From: Bryobacteraceae bacterium
Lineage (GTDB): Bacteria; Acidobacteriota; Terriglobia; Bryobacterales; Bryobacteraceae
DNA length: 64,000 nt
Direction: 5' to 3'
Assembly: GCA_030041495.1 (NCBI GenBank)
Contig: JASHNT010000103.1
Coordinates: 1-64,000 of the forward strand
The translations under genes and the position numbers were made by a program. Below are positions 48,295 to 57,881 of this stretch, in pieces. The notes under the pieces are model-generated. The model saw only the letters and a program-made list of their open reading frames with translations. It made no database searches and was not told where the DNA came from. Position 1 is the stretch's first letter. Every line of letters begins with the position of its first letter.

Positions 48295-49080
48295 ATGCTG
48301 AAGATCGCATTGACGGCGCTGGCTCTGACGGCAGGCACGATCTGCGCGCAGTTCGAAGGGTTTGAAGTCGCCACCATCAAGCCCAGCCCACCCGATGCAC
48401 GCGGCAGGTACACCCGGATGCAGAGCGGGCGCCAGTTCGTTGCCAAGAACTGTAGCATTAAATTTCTCGTCGGCGCCGCTTACAATCTCAACCCCCGCAT
48501 GATTTCCGGCGGACCCTCCTGGATTGAATCCGACCACTACGACATTCTGGCCGTTACGCCGGGCGAAAAGCAGCCCAGCGTCGCCCAGCAGATGCTCATG
48601 CTGCAGGGGCTTTTGGCCGATCGGGTGAAACTCACCTTTCATCGCGAACCGAAAACAATGCCGATCTACGCGTTGACGGTCGCCAAAACTGGCTCAAAAC
48701 TGAAAGCCAGCACTGCGCCGCCTGACGATCAGCCCAACGTCCTCAGCACCGTCTACCCCGCCGCATCGGGTGGAATCGATCATATCCTGATGCCGGCGCA
48801 TAACGCGACCATGACCTTGTTCGCTTCCGTGCTACAGCGCGGCATCCTCGACCGGCCGGTGGTGGATAACACCGGCCTCACCGGCAGATATGATTTCGAT
48901 CTGGAGTGGACGCCCGACGAAACCCAATTCGGCGGGGAACTCTCCCCGGGTGTGCCCGACCACCCCGAGCCCGATCTCTTTGCCGCGCTGGAGAACCAAC
49001 TCGGTCTCAGACTTCAGAAAACCAGAGGTTCGGTCCAGGCGCTGGTTATAGATCACGTGGAGCGCCCATCGGCAAATTAA
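48295..49080 (+). CDS. TIGR03435 family protein
   Basis: The third family member in this window, 261 residues. Signal peptide (MLKIALTALALTAGTICAQ), FEVATIKPSPPDARG, NCSIKFLVGAAYNLNPRMISGGPSWIESDHYDI, LQGLLADRVKLTFHREPKTMPIYALTVAKTG, VVDNTGLTGRYDFDLEWTPDE and ALVIDHVERP match the family layout. It stands alone between a minus-strand gene and a two-component system. Function unknown; the histidine and acidic residues of the last motif are conserved. Confidence 0.9.
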   Translation: MLKIALTALALTAGTICAQFEGFEVATIKPSPPDARGRYTRMQSGRQFVAKNCSIKFLVGAAYNLNPRMISGGPSWIESDHYDILAVTPGEKQPSVAQQMLMLQGLLADRVKLTFHREPKTMPIYALTVAKTGSKLKASTAPPDDQPNVLSTVYPAASGGIDHILMPAHNATMTLFASVLQRGILDRPVVDNTGLTGRYDFDLEWTPDETQFGGELSPGVPDHPEPDLFAALENQLGLRLQKTRGSVQALVIDHVERPSAN

Positions 49081-49137
49081 GACCGGTGCGAGCTCGGGGC
49101 GCGAAAACTTCCCGGAGCGGCGTGTTTGATAACCGCC

Positions 49138-49806
49138 TTAGCTGATGATCCCCTTCCGCACGGCGTACAGGATCAGCTCCGGCACACTGTGCAGGTTCAG
49201 CTTTTGCAGGATGTGGGTGCGGTGCGTTTCCACCGTGTACAGGCTCAAGTTGAGCAGATTGGCGACCTCTTTGTTGCTCTTGCCCTCGGCCACCAGTTGC
49301 AGCACTTCCCGCTCGCGGTTGGTGAGCAGCTCGTAGGTGTCCTCGGCATCCATCTTGCCGAGCTGCCGCACATAGTCTTCTTTCAAAATCCGGCTCACGG
49401 CAGGACTAAAAAAGCTCTTGCCCCCGCAGATGGCGTGGATCGCCTCGATCAAATCCGCCTCCGCCGAATCTTTCAGCAGGTAGGCGCGCGCGCCCGCCTT
49501 CAGCGACCGGATCACGTAGCTTTCGTCGCTATGCATGCTGAGGATCACCACCGCGACGCGCGAGTTATGAGAGACGATCTGGCGCGCCGCTTCGACCCCA
49601 TTCAGATGCGGCATGGCGATATCCATCACCACCACGTCTGGGTCCTCGGCCGCGGCCATGGTGACCGCCTCGCGCCCATCCGCGGCTTCGCCGATCACTT
49701 TGAGGTTCGGCTGGCGCTCCAGCAACAGGCGTAAGCCAGTGCGCATCACCGTGTGGTCATCCGCCAGAAGAATACGAATCGGAGTGTTGGTCATCGCCGC
49801 TGTCAT
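49138..49806 (-). CDS. NarL/FixJ-type response regulator
   Basis: A 222-residue regulator. The receiver domain has the acidic pair in LLADDHTVM, phosphoacceptor Asp62 in VVMDIAMPHLNG and Lys in YLLKDSAEA. The LuxR-type HTH at the C-terminus reads LTNREREVLQLVAEG, SNKEVANLLNLSLYTVETHRT. It is the partner of the CHASE3-like kinase just upstream. Start codon choices are ATG 49806 or ATG 49794; the first is used here. Confidence 0.92.
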   Translation of the reverse strand: MTAAMTNTPIRILLADDHTVMRTGLRLLLERQPNLKVIGEAADGREAVTMAAAEDPDVVVMDIAMPHLNGVEAARQIVSHNSRVAVVILSMHSDESYVIRSLKAGARAYLLKDSAEADLIEAIHAICGGKSFFSPAVSRILKEDYVRQLGKMDAEDTYELLTNREREVLQLVAEGKSNKEVANLLNLSLYTVETHRTHILQKLNLHSVPELILYAVRKGIIS

Positions 49807-49811
49807 AATTA

Positions 49812-51149
49812 TCAACTCGCCAGCGGAAGCTCTACCGCGACCCTGGTCCCTGTTCCCGGCGTCGACCGAATCGAAAAACTTCCACCCAGATGTGTTACCC
49901 GTTCCTCCATGCCCACCAGTCCCAGACCGCGCACGCGGCGCGCATCGAAACCGGCCCCGTCGTCCTCCACCGTCAGCATAATCCTGCGCTCGCCTTGTTC
50001 CACCACCACTTTAACGGAGCGCGCATGGGCGTGCCGCGCGCAATTGTGCAGAGCCTCCTGCACCACGCGGTAGATGCACGTCTTCAACGCGTCGGGTAGC
50101 TCCCCCGCCGTGTCATCGGCCGCGACCTGTACGCGCAGGCCGGTGCGTTTGGAAACCTCGCGCGCCTGCCATTCGAGCGCGGGCACCAATCCGAAATCGT
50201 CCAGCATGGAAGGCCGCAGCAGCAAAGTCATGTTGCGGATCACGTTCACGCTGGCCTCGGCCAGCCGTTTGATCGAATCCACGTGGCGCCGCACCTCGGC
50301 CGAGTTGGGAGGTACGTGCGCGGCAGCGTTGCCCGCTTCCATGAGCAGCGCCGACAGCGACTGCCCGACCTCGTCGTGCAACTCGCGCGAGATCGCCCGC
50401 CGCTCTTCTTCCTGCGCCGAAAGCAGCCGCGCGGAAAGCTCCTGCAGCTCGCGCCGCGTGCGTGCGCCTTCCTGAAAGCGCCGTTCCAGCTCTTCTTCCA
50501 AGCGCAATGTACGGCGAACCGTGAACGCCGCCAGCACCATTCCCAGCGCCACTGTCGCCGCCAGCATCAGAATCAGGCGCAGGCGCAGAAGATCGAAGGT
50601 GCGGTTCAAGGCGGCATCGCCGGCTTTCATCTGCCGGGCGTTCATCTGGTCGATGCGGTCCACCAGATCTAGGGTCGCGCCGCGCCGCCGCACTACCTCC
50701 CGGTTCAGATAGTCGCCGCCGAGCACTTGCCGGTCTTTTTCCGGAATGGTCCCCAGGAAATCCAGCAAGCGCCAATATTCCTGAACCTCGGCCCGGAGGC
50801 TGGCCAGTTGCGGTCCGTCGGCCGGATCCAGTACGTTGGCAGACTCCTGGAGAGCCCTATCCGTGTCGCGGCGCACGCCGGCCCATAGTCCCATCTGTTC
50901 GCCCGCGTCGCGCGCGTTCCGGGCGAGCAAATAGGCCCGCATCACGATCGCAGACTGGTAGATGCCCGTGCGCACCTGGTCCAGGGCCGTGGTCCGCTGG
51001 AGGTACCGGTCGCGCTCCTGGGTGTCCTTGGCCCGAACGTCGCGCAGGACCCATACCGCGTCGACGCCCGCAATCAGCATCAACAGCAATAATCCCCCGA
51101 ACCCGGCAAACAGCAGCCGGCGGCCGCTAACCTGAAGGTCCATCTGCAT
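49812..51149 (-). CDS. sensor histidine kinase with CHASE3-like input domain
   Basis: A 445-residue membrane kinase. One membrane helix (about 12-35) is followed by a periplasmic four-helix CHASE3-like domain (about 40-185), a second helix (about 190-210), a coiled-coil-like linker and the HisKA_3 region with His258 in RAISRELHDEVGQSLSALL. The ATPase domain follows (HNCARHAHARSVKVVVEQG, EDDGAGFD, GLGLVGMEERV). It should phosphorylate the adjacent NarL-type regulator. The signal sensed is unknown. Confidence 0.92.
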   Translation of the reverse strand: MQMDLQVSGRRLLFAGFGGLLLLMLIAGVDAVWVLRDVRAKDTQERDRYLQRTTALDQVRTGIYQSAIVMRAYLLARNARDAGEQMGLWAGVRRDTDRALQESANVLDPADGPQLASLRAEVQEYWRLLDFLGTIPEKDRQVLGGDYLNREVVRRRGATLDLVDRIDQMNARQMKAGDAALNRTFDLLRLRLILMLAATVALGMVLAAFTVRRTLRLEEELERRFQEGARTRRELQELSARLLSAQEEERRAISRELHDEVGQSLSALLMEAGNAAAHVPPNSAEVRRHVDSIKRLAEASVNVIRNMTLLLRPSMLDDFGLVPALEWQAREVSKRTGLRVQVAADDTAGELPDALKTCIYRVVQEALHNCARHAHARSVKVVVEQGERRIMLTVEDDGAGFDARRVRGLGLVGMEERVTHLGGSFSIRSTPGTGTRVAVELPLAS

Positions 51150-51244
51150 TAAGTCTAGCTCCCGCGAGCGCGGATTGAATACCGTCCCAACAGGATTGTT
51201 GGAAAGGGCTTGCGCGGGTTTTACTGGTAACCGCAGGTGAATTT

Positions 51245-51829
51245 ATGAAACCCTTGTTGATTGCTCTGAGTAGTTTTGCGCTTATCATGGCAGGATGCTC
51301 CAAGAAAGCTCCCGTAGCATCCACGCCGAAGGCCCCGGACACGACCCCAGTGGCAGCCGCACGGCCCTCTAACAACTCCCGGCCCGCAACCCGGTCCACC
51401 ACGTCCGCTCCGCCGCAAGTGGCGCGGACTTCCAGTCCGCGGACGATGCCGCAACAGGTTCGCAATACGCTGAACCAGGAATTGGCCAAGCTGCAGGACG
51501 CGCTGTTTGATTTCGACAAGTCCACCATCCGTCCGGACGCGACCACCGCGCTCAAGGACGACGTCGGCGTCATTCGCGATATCCTGGCCGCCTATCCTAG
51601 CCAAAAGCTTTTGATTGAAGGACATGCAGATGAACGCGGCTCTGAAGAGTACAATCTGGCCCTGGGCGACCGCCGCGCGCAATCCGTCAAAGACTTCCTA
51701 ATTTCCATGGGCATTCCGACCAACCAGTTGACCTTGATCAGCTACGGCAAGGACCGGCCGGTCTGCTCCGATGCGACCGAGGCGTGCTGGCAGCGGAATC
51801 GCCGCGCCAACATCGTTGCGGCCCAGTAA
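51245..51829 (+). CDS. pal: peptidoglycan-associated lipoprotein
   Basis: A 194-residue outer-membrane lipoprotein with lipobox LIMAGC (Cys18) and a Ser/Thr/Pro-rich linker (about 25-75). The OmpA-like domain (FDFDKSTIRPDA, LLIEGHADERGSEEYNLALGDRRAQSV, LISYGKDRP) binds peptidoglycan. It links the outer membrane to the wall and in most bacteria works with TolB; no tol gene is near. It is divergent from the histidine kinase and ends at a strong terminator. Confidence 0.93.
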   Translation: MKPLLIALSSFALIMAGCSKKAPVASTPKAPDTTPVAAARPSNNSRPATRSTTSAPPQVARTSSPRTMPQQVRNTLNQELAKLQDALFDFDKSTIRPDATTALKDDVGVIRDILAAYPSQKLLIEGHADERGSEEYNLALGDRRAQSVKDFLISMGIPTNQLTLISYGKDRPVCSDATEACWQRNRRANIVAAQ

Positions 51830-51894
51830 CTCGCCCGTATAGGGTGCTCCAGGCGAGGATCATTTAGAGTTTCCTCCTACACAGAGCACCAACA

Positions 51895-51948
51895 AGGCCT
51901 CCACCGATCCGTCTAAAAAGCGGTGATCGTGGAGGCCTATTTTTTTTC
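51895..51948 (+). terminator. strong intrinsic terminator downstream of pal
   Basis: A stem with arms AGGCCTCCAC (51895-51904) and GTGGAGGCCT (51929-51938), extended inward by GATC/GATC pairs after a one-base bulge, is followed by a run of eight T (51940-51947). It is about 70 bases after the pal stop. There is no comparable terminator elsewhere in the window. Confidence 0.9.
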
Positions 51949-52019
51949 GGTGCGCCGGAAGTCGCCTGGGAGTACACTGTTTCAAGCCGTTCGACGTAAC
52001 TCCACGCCAGGAGGGTGAG

Positions 52020-52979
52020 ATGCAGTGGTACTACTTACTCCAGGGCCAGCGCCAGGGCCCTATCGATGATGCCGGTCTAGAGGCTCTGGTCCGCCAGGGA
52101 ATCGTCAAAGATGACACGTTGGTTTGGCGCGAAGGCTTGACCGAATGGCACGCTTTCGGTTCGGTCCGCCCCCACCCCGCGCCCCCACCGCGCCTGGACC
52201 CGGCTCCGGCTCGTCCCGAACCTGCTGCGCCCCGTCCAGAACCGGCTCTGCCCCGTCCAGAACCGGCTCCGCCCCGTCCAGAACCGGCTCCGCCTTGGCA
52301 ACAACCGGCTGCGCCCCGGCAACAGCCGGCTTCCCCGGGACAAGCCGCATTTGCACCGGTCTCCGCGGCTCCGGCTGCGGGCCGTACCGCATCCCACGGA
52401 GCCTTCTTCTATTACCCGGTGCTGGACGCGCTCTCCGACGGCCGCGTGATACGCAAGTTCGTGATCATATGCCTTAAGGTCGCCGCGGTATTGTTCGCGC
52501 TGGGTGGGCTGCTTTTGGCTCTCACGGCCCTGACGGCCGGATTGAAAGGCACCGGCGGAACAGCTTTGGGCGGCATCCTGTTCGCGATCATCATGCTGGG
52601 AACAGGAGCCTGCGTAGGCCAAATCTATTGGTATCGCGCTGGGTCGGTAGCGGCGCTCGAGCACCAAACCCGCAACACAGTGATCGGGATTTTTTCTATC
52701 CTCAGCCGCGCCGGCGGCGAAGCGGCGGCGACGGGCTTTGCCGGCTTCGGCTTGGGCGCGTGCCTATACCTGTGGCTCAGCCCGGAGGGATTGCTCGGCA
52801 TTCCCGCCGGCGTTCCGTTGTTGCCGCAACTCCCGGCCGAAGGAGGATTCCTCGCTGGAATCGTCGTGCTGGTGTATCTGGCGGTGCTGGGCTTCAGCGC
52901 CTTGATCCTGGGCTATCTGTGGGCCGAATGCCTCATGTTGCTGGTGGATATTGAGCGAAATACGCGCAAGAGCGCCTGA
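52020..52979 (+). CDS. GYF-domain membrane protein with heptapeptide linker
   Basis: A 319-residue protein. A GYF_2 domain (residues 3-46: WYYLLQGQRQGPIDDAGLEALV, VWREGLTEW) is followed by a linker of heptapeptide repeats (RPEPAPP and variants, about 60-100). Four or more membrane helices follow (about 140-165, 180-205, 240-265, 280-300). The GYF domain binds proline-rich peptides, probably including its own linker or a partner. Function is unknown; it sits between Pal and a TPR lipoprotein. Confidence 0.82.
   Translation: MQWYYLLQGQRQGPIDDAGLEALVRQGIVKDDTLVWREGLTEWHAFGSVRPHPAPPPRLDPAPARPEPAAPRPEPALPRPEPAPPRPEPAPPWQQPAAPRQQPASPGQAAFAPVSAAPAAGRTASHGAFFYYPVLDALSDGRVIRKFVIICLKVAAVLFALGGLLLALTALTAGLKGTGGTALGGILFAIIMLGTGACVGQIYWYRAGSVAALEHQTRNTVIGIFSILSRAGGEAAATGFAGFGLGACLYLWLSPEGLLGIPAGVPLLPQLPAEGGFLAGIVVLVYLAVLGFSALILGYLWAECLMLLVDIERNTRKSA
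52196..52350. repeat. in-frame 21-bp tandem repeat in the GYF-domain gene
   Basis: Units of 21 bases (for example CCCCGTCCAGAACCGGCTCCG) repeat several times and code for the RPEPAPP linker. The last units have diverged (WQQPAAP, RQQPASP). The number of copies may vary between strains. Confidence 0.75.
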
Positions 52980-53050
52980 AAATGGCGTGGTTCCCTCTAA
53001 GGACTTTCAGCCGTTGCAAGCCCGCCAACGAGTATGGTGAAGTGGGAATT

Positions 53051-55369
53051 ATGAAGTATCGGAGACTCTGGACAATCCTGCCGCTGTTGCTGGTGCTTGT
53101 CTTGGCCGCGTGTTCACGCGATCCCAAAGTTCGCGCGCAACGCTACGTCGAGAACGGCAATAAGTTCTTCAACAAAGGAAAGTACGCAGACGCTTCCATC
53201 ATGTACCGCCGCGCCTTGAAAGAAGATGCGCGTTTTGGAGAGGCGTGGTATCGCCTGGCGTTGACCGACACCAAACTGTACCACTATGGCGACGCCTTTA
53301 AGGCCTTCCTGAATACCGTCGAATTGCAGCCCACTAACGTGGATGCGAAATCCCGGTTAGCGGAATTGTACATCGTATCCGCGTCGCAGGATTCCAACAC
53401 CGATCATAAGGCCAAGGACCTCGACGACGCCAAGGACCTTGCCAATAAGCTCCTGCAACAGGATGCCAACTCCTTCGATGGACACCGTGTACTAGGTGAG
53501 CTGGCCTTGCTCCAGAAAGACCCCGACACAGCCGTAACGCAGCTTCAAGCCGCCAATGCCGCCAAACCCCTGCAACCGGAAGTGATCGTGCCCTACGTTC
53601 AGGCTCTAGCCACCGTCAACCGGTTTCCCGAAGCCGAAAAACTCGCCTATCAGATGATCGGCAAGGACAAGACCTACGCGACCATCTACGACGTTCTATA
53701 CAGAGAGTACGCACGCTTGAACCGGGTGGACGACGCCGAGCGCATCCTCAAGCTGAAGTCCGCCAATAATCCCAAGAACACGGGGTATATGCTCCAGTTG
53801 GCGACTTTCTACATCGCCGAAAAAAGGCGCGATCAGGCCGAGAGCGTCTTCCAAGCCATGACCGACGAGAAAGAGCACCCCGACGGTCACCTGATGGTCG
53901 GCGATTTCTTCCTCTTCCGCATGCGCGACTACACCCGCGCGCGTTCGGAGTACGAAGCCGCGATCAAGGCCTTCCCCAAGGATAAGGTTGAATATCAAAA
54001 GCGCCTGGTAGAGCTGGACGCAACCACTGGCGATTCCAACAGCGCGAATCAATTGCTCGCCACCATCCTCAAGGACAATCCGAAGGATTCCGAAGCGATC
54101 GCGATGCGCGCCGCGCTGATGCTGACCAGCGGGAACCGCGATCAAATCAACATGGCGGCCAATGATTTGCAGTCGTTAGTCTCCAAGACTCCGGATAACT
54201 ACGTACTGCGCTTCAACTACGCGCGCGCCTTGCATGCCAAGAAAGACGATGAGCAAGCGCTGCTGCAACTGGAGACCGCCATTAAACTGCGCCCGGATTT
54301 TTTGAAGGCCCGCGAGTTCGCCGCTACTCTGTACCTGACTCGTGGAGACACTTCTAAGGCGCTCAAGGCGGCCGACGATATCATCGCGCTGAGCGCCGAT
54401 GACCTGCAAGCGCACCTGATCCGTAGCGGCGCTTTACTGAGTGTTGGTGAGAAAGACCAGGCTCGCAAGGAACTGGACTACATCGTCAAGCGATTTCCGC
54501 AAAGCGTGGAAGCCCGCTACCAGGTCGGCTATCTGGACTTTTTGGACCAGGACTACAAGGCCGCCGAGGATGTTTTCGGCAAGTTGGACAAAGACTTTCC
54601 CAAGGATCACCGCGGGCTGGTGGGCGTGACCGAAACAATGGTGGCCCAAAAACATATTCCGCAAGCGATCGACGAAATGAAGCAAGCCCTGGCCGCGGAG
54701 CCGAATCGCCGCGACTTGAAGCTGTACGTGGCCAATCTGGATGTCGTAGGCGAAAGGTATGACGACGCCATCGAGATATATCAAGACCTGTTGAAAGACG
54801 ATGCCAAGGACGCGGGTCTGCTGTACCGCCTCGCCGAGACCTATCGCCGCAAGGGCGACCTGGAAAAGGCCATCGACTACTTCCGGCGGTCCAGCCAGGC
54901 GGCGCCCAATAACGCGCAGCCGCTGCTGGCGCTGGCCCTGGTCCTGGATGGAACCGGACGCTCCGACCAGGCGCAACCGATTTACGAACAAATTCTGAAG
55001 ATCCAGCCGGATCATCCCGTCGCGCTCAACAATCTGGCCTTCATCAAAGCGGAAAAGGGGAACGACCTTGAGGAGGCCCTGGGCATGGCGCAGCACGCCT
55101 TGCAAAAGCAGCCCAATTCGCCCGACATCCAGGACACGCTGGGCTGGATCTACATCCGCAAGAACCGTAGCGAAGACGCCGTCCGCCTGTTCTCAGGTCT
55201 GGTGGTGAAGGAGCCCAACAATCCCATTTACCACTACCATTACGGCATGGCCCTCCAGGAAAAAGGCGATCGGGCTTCGGCCAAGCGGGAATTGCAGAAA
55301 GCCCTGGCCGACGGTCCCTCCAAGCCGCAGGAACAGGAGATCAAGGACCTTCTGAGCAAGCTGGGTTGA
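53051..55369 (+). CDS. TPR-repeat lipoprotein
   Basis: A 772-residue lipoprotein. The lipobox LVLAAC puts the lipidated cysteine at about 21. The rest is tetratricopeptide repeats, at least 14 of them (for example YVENGNKFFNKGKYADASIMYRRAL and AETYRRKGDLEKAIDYFRRS), as in the PrsT-like proteins next to exosortase and EPS genes. ATG 53051 is chosen because it begins the lipoprotein signal. It probably forms a scaffold at the envelope. It is followed 10 bases on by the CPBP protease. Confidence 0.9.
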   Translation: MKYRRLWTILPLLLVLVLAACSRDPKVRAQRYVENGNKFFNKGKYADASIMYRRALKEDARFGEAWYRLALTDTKLYHYGDAFKAFLNTVELQPTNVDAKSRLAELYIVSASQDSNTDHKAKDLDDAKDLANKLLQQDANSFDGHRVLGELALLQKDPDTAVTQLQAANAAKPLQPEVIVPYVQALATVNRFPEAEKLAYQMIGKDKTYATIYDVLYREYARLNRVDDAERILKLKSANNPKNTGYMLQLATFYIAEKRRDQAESVFQAMTDEKEHPDGHLMVGDFFLFRMRDYTRARSEYEAAIKAFPKDKVEYQKRLVELDATTGDSNSANQLLATILKDNPKDSEAIAMRAALMLTSGNRDQINMAANDLQSLVSKTPDNYVLRFNYARALHAKKDDEQALLQLETAIKLRPDFLKAREFAATLYLTRGDTSKALKAADDIIALSADDLQAHLIRSGALLSVGEKDQARKELDYIVKRFPQSVEARYQVGYLDFLDQDYKAAEDVFGKLDKDFPKDHRGLVGVTETMVAQKHIPQAIDEMKQALAAEPNRRDLKLYVANLDVVGERYDDAIEIYQDLLKDDAKDAGLLYRLAETYRRKGDLEKAIDYFRRSSQAAPNNAQPLLALALVLDGTGRSDQAQPIYEQILKIQPDHPVALNNLAFIKAEKGNDLEEALGMAQHALQKQPNSPDIQDTLGWIYIRKNRSEDAVRLFSGLVVKEPNNPIYHYHYGMALQEKGDRASAKRELQKALADGPSKPQEQEIKDLLSKLG

Positions 55370-55379
55370 CAAGCTTGAG

Positions 55380-56081
55380 TTGAGACGCTTGGGACCAGTG
55401 CTTCGCTCGCCTTCGGCAAACTATGTCGCGCCCTTCTGCATCTTTCTGGCGCTGCTGGCGCTGTCCCGGGGAGTGTCTTTGCCCCCTGTCGCCACGCAGG
55501 CCGGATTCGTGGCGCTGATGCTGCTGGTGTTGTGGATCTTCTGCCGTCCTGTTCTGTTGGCGGCGGCGCGCGATCAAGTGCAGGTCCGCTCCTGGATCGC
55601 GACGCTCGCGGTGGGCGTAGTCATGTTCGTGCTTTGGATCGCTCCGGAGCATTTCTTTCCCGGCTATCGCCATTTCTGGTTGTTTGAGAATCCGCTGATG
55701 GGCAAGCCGGAAACCGGCTTGTCAGCCGCGGCGCGCTCCCAACCTCTGACTTTGTGGCTGCGCGCTTTCCGGGCAGTGATCATCGTTCCGGTGATCGAGG
55801 AACTGTTCTGGCGCGGCTGGTTGATGCGTTGGCTGATCGCCCCGGATTTCGAGTCCATCCCGCTGGGTACCTGGTCTGCGCAGGCGTTTTGGATTGTCGC
55901 CGTACTATTTGCCAGCGAGCATGGCGCGTTCTGGGACGTGGGCCTCGCGGCTGGCGTGCTTTACAATTGGTGGATGCTGCGCACGCGCAGCCTGGGCGAC
56001 CTCATCGTCGCCCACGCCGTCACCAACGCATGCCTCAGCGCCTACGTTGCGTGGAGCGGCAGATGGGAATATTGGCCGTAG
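55380..56081 (+). CDS. CPBP/CAAX-type intramembrane protease
   Basis: A 233-residue membrane protein with about six helices. The protease motifs are EELFWRGWLMRW (two glutamates and an arginine), FASEHGAFWDVG and HAVTNACL, as in CPBP/Abi proteins and the CAAX-related proteins found in exosortase systems. Together with the TPR lipoprotein it recalls exosortase/EPS loci, but no exosortase or PEP-CTERM gene is here. The start (TTG 55380 or GTG 55398) is not certain. Confidence 0.85.
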   Translation: MRRLGPVLRSPSANYVAPFCIFLALLALSRGVSLPPVATQAGFVALMLLVLWIFCRPVLLAAARDQVQVRSWIATLAVGVVMFVLWIAPEHFFPGYRHFWLFENPLMGKPETGLSAAARSQPLTLWLRAFRAVIIVPVIEELFWRGWLMRWLIAPDFESIPLGTWSAQAFWIVAVLFASEHGAFWDVGLAAGVLYNWWMLRTRSLGDLIVAHAVTNACLSAYVAWSGRWEYWP

Positions 56082-56086
56082 ACAGA

Positions 56087-57016
56087 ATGACAAAAACCGC
56101 TTCTAAGAAACTCGCCGGCACAACCCGCAGCGGGTTAACTACGCCTGGCCCGGGGAATAAGGCCACGGCTCCTGACCGTGTTGGGGGCCGGGCCGGCCCT
56201 GCGCCGGCTATGGAACAGGTTCGCCCCGGCGCTAGCGCCACGCGGGCCCGCGTTGCTCTTTTCGATTTTGACGGGACTCTCTCTCTGATCCGCTCCGGCT
56301 GGGTCGACGTCATGGTCCCCATGATGGTGGAGATTCTTCTCGATCTGGACACCGGCGAATCCGAGCAGGAGTTGACCTCTCTGGTTCAGGAGTTCGTCTG
56401 GCGCTTGACCGGCAAGGAGACCATCTACCAGATGATGGAGTTCGCCGCGCACGTGACCAAGCGCGGCGGCCGCGCTCTCGACCCGCTGGAGTACAAGCGC
56501 ATGTACCTGGATCGTCTGTGGACCAAGATCCGCGGCCGCGTGGAGGATTTGCGCAGCGGCCACGCCACGCCCGAACAGTATCTGGTTCCCGGCGCGCGCC
56601 AGCTTCTTGAACGTCTGAAAGCCCAGGGCTTGCGCCTGTACTTGGCCTCCGGCACCGATGAAGTCTACATGAAGGAAGAGGCTCGCCTTCTGGACGTGTC
56701 ACGCTATTTCGACGGCGGCGTCTACGGCGCGCTCGACGATTATAAGAGCTTCTCGAAGAAAATCCTGGTCCAGCGCATCCTTTCGCAAACCGACGTGCGC
56801 GGCGAAGAAATCGTCGGGTTCGGCGACGGCTACGTCGAAATTGAAGAGGTGAAGCTAGTGGGCGGTACTGCCGTCGGCGTGGCCACGCGCGAGCCGGAAT
56901 GCCGTGCCATCGACGACTGGAAACGCGAGCGCCTCATCGGCGTCGGCGCAGATTTCATCGTGCCCAACTTCCTCGGCCACGCCGAGCTGATGGAAGCCCT
57001 CTTCGCTTCCCGGTAG
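56087..57016 (+). CDS. HAD-family phosphatase
   Basis: A 309-residue protein. The first 40-50 residues are basic and low in information. The HAD part begins at VALFDFDGTLSLI (nucleophile and acid/base aspartates), followed by a helical cap, LYLASGTDEVYMKEE (motif II), KKILVQRIL (motif III lysine) and GFGDGYVEIEEVKLVGG (motif IV). The start could be ATG 56087 or ATG 56210, which would give 269 residues. The next gene is a ROK kinase, 13 bases on, suggesting a role in sugar phosphate metabolism. Confidence 0.88.
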   Translation: MTKTASKKLAGTTRSGLTTPGPGNKATAPDRVGGRAGPAPAMEQVRPGASATRARVALFDFDGTLSLIRSGWVDVMVPMMVEILLDLDTGESEQELTSLVQEFVWRLTGKETIYQMMEFAAHVTKRGGRALDPLEYKRMYLDRLWTKIRGRVEDLRSGHATPEQYLVPGARQLLERLKAQGLRLYLASGTDEVYMKEEARLLDVSRYFDGGVYGALDDYKSFSKKILVQRILSQTDVRGEEIVGFGDGYVEIEEVKLVGGTAVGVATREPECRAIDDWKRERLIGVGADFIVPNFLGHAELMEALFASR

Positions 57017-57029
57017 ACCACGCGGCTTG

Positions 57030-57881
57030 ATGAACACGCTCGCCATCGATATCGGCGGGACCAAGCTCAGCCTCGCGTTATTTGAAAAGGAACGCATCGC
57101 CGCGCGCCTCACGCGTCCCACCGATCGCGCCGGCGGGCCGGAGTGGATGCTGGGGCACATCGAGCAAGCCGTTCACGATTGGAAATTCGAAGGCTGCGGA
57201 GTGGGGTTCGGAGGGCCCGTCGATTTTGCGCGCCAGCGCATCGCTCTCTCGACCCACGTCGCCGGATGGTCCGGGTTTCCACTGGTCGAAAGGTTGAAAG
57301 CGACGCTCGGCGTGAAAGTGGTTATCGACAACGACGCCAATGCCGGCGCGCTCGGCGAGGCCCGCTACGGAGCCGGCCGCGGCAAGCTGCCGCTGTTCTA
57401 TCTGACGCTTTCGACCGGCATCGGCGGAGGCATCGTTCTCGCCGGCGGCTCCGTGTATCGCGGCGCGGATTCCTGGGCGGGTGAAGTCGGCCACATCGCT
57501 CTCGATCCCGATGGTCCCGTATGCCTGTGCGGCGCGCGCGGCTGCTTCGAGCGTTTGTGCAGCGGCCTCTGGCTGGAGCGCGATTACGGCAAGCCCGCCA
57601 GCGAACTGCTCCAAGACCCAGCCTTCGTGGTGCGCTACGTTGTCCATCTGGCGCAAGGTCTGAAAGCCGCGATCATGCTGCTCAATCCGGCTAGCATCGT
57701 CATCGGCGGCGGCATCGCCCAAGCCGGCGAGCGACTGTTTTCACCCCTCCGCGCCGAACTCCGCCGTCAAGTCACGAGCTGGTCCCAGGCCCGCCTCGAC
57801 CTAGTTCCGGCGGAACTGGGCAATGACAGCGTGCTGTGGGGCGCGCTGGCATTAGCGGGGACTACTTCGGGTGTGGGATGA
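57030..57881 (+). CDS. ROK-family sugar kinase
   Basis: A 283-residue kinase with the ROK signature: LAIDIGGTKLSLALF (ATP binding), VGFGGPVDF, the catalytic Asp in VVIDNDANAGALGEARYG, STGIGGGIVL and the zinc-binding GHIALDPDGPVCLCGARGCFE. It most likely phosphorylates glucose or a related hexose; the sugar is not certain. It follows the HAD phosphatase and its end overlaps the convergent toxin gene by 20 bases. ATG 57030 follows a TTG that could also be used. Confidence 0.92.
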   Translation: MNTLAIDIGGTKLSLALFEKERIAARLTRPTDRAGGPEWMLGHIEQAVHDWKFEGCGVGFGGPVDFARQRIALSTHVAGWSGFPLVERLKATLGVKVVIDNDANAGALGEARYGAGRGKLPLFYLTLSTGIGGGIVLAGGSVYRGADSWAGEVGHIALDPDGPVCLCGARGCFERLCSGLWLERDYGKPASELLQDPAFVVRYVVHLAQGLKAAIMLLNPASIVIGGGIAQAGERLFSPLRAELRRQVTSWSQARLDLVPAELGNDSVLWGALALAGTTSGVG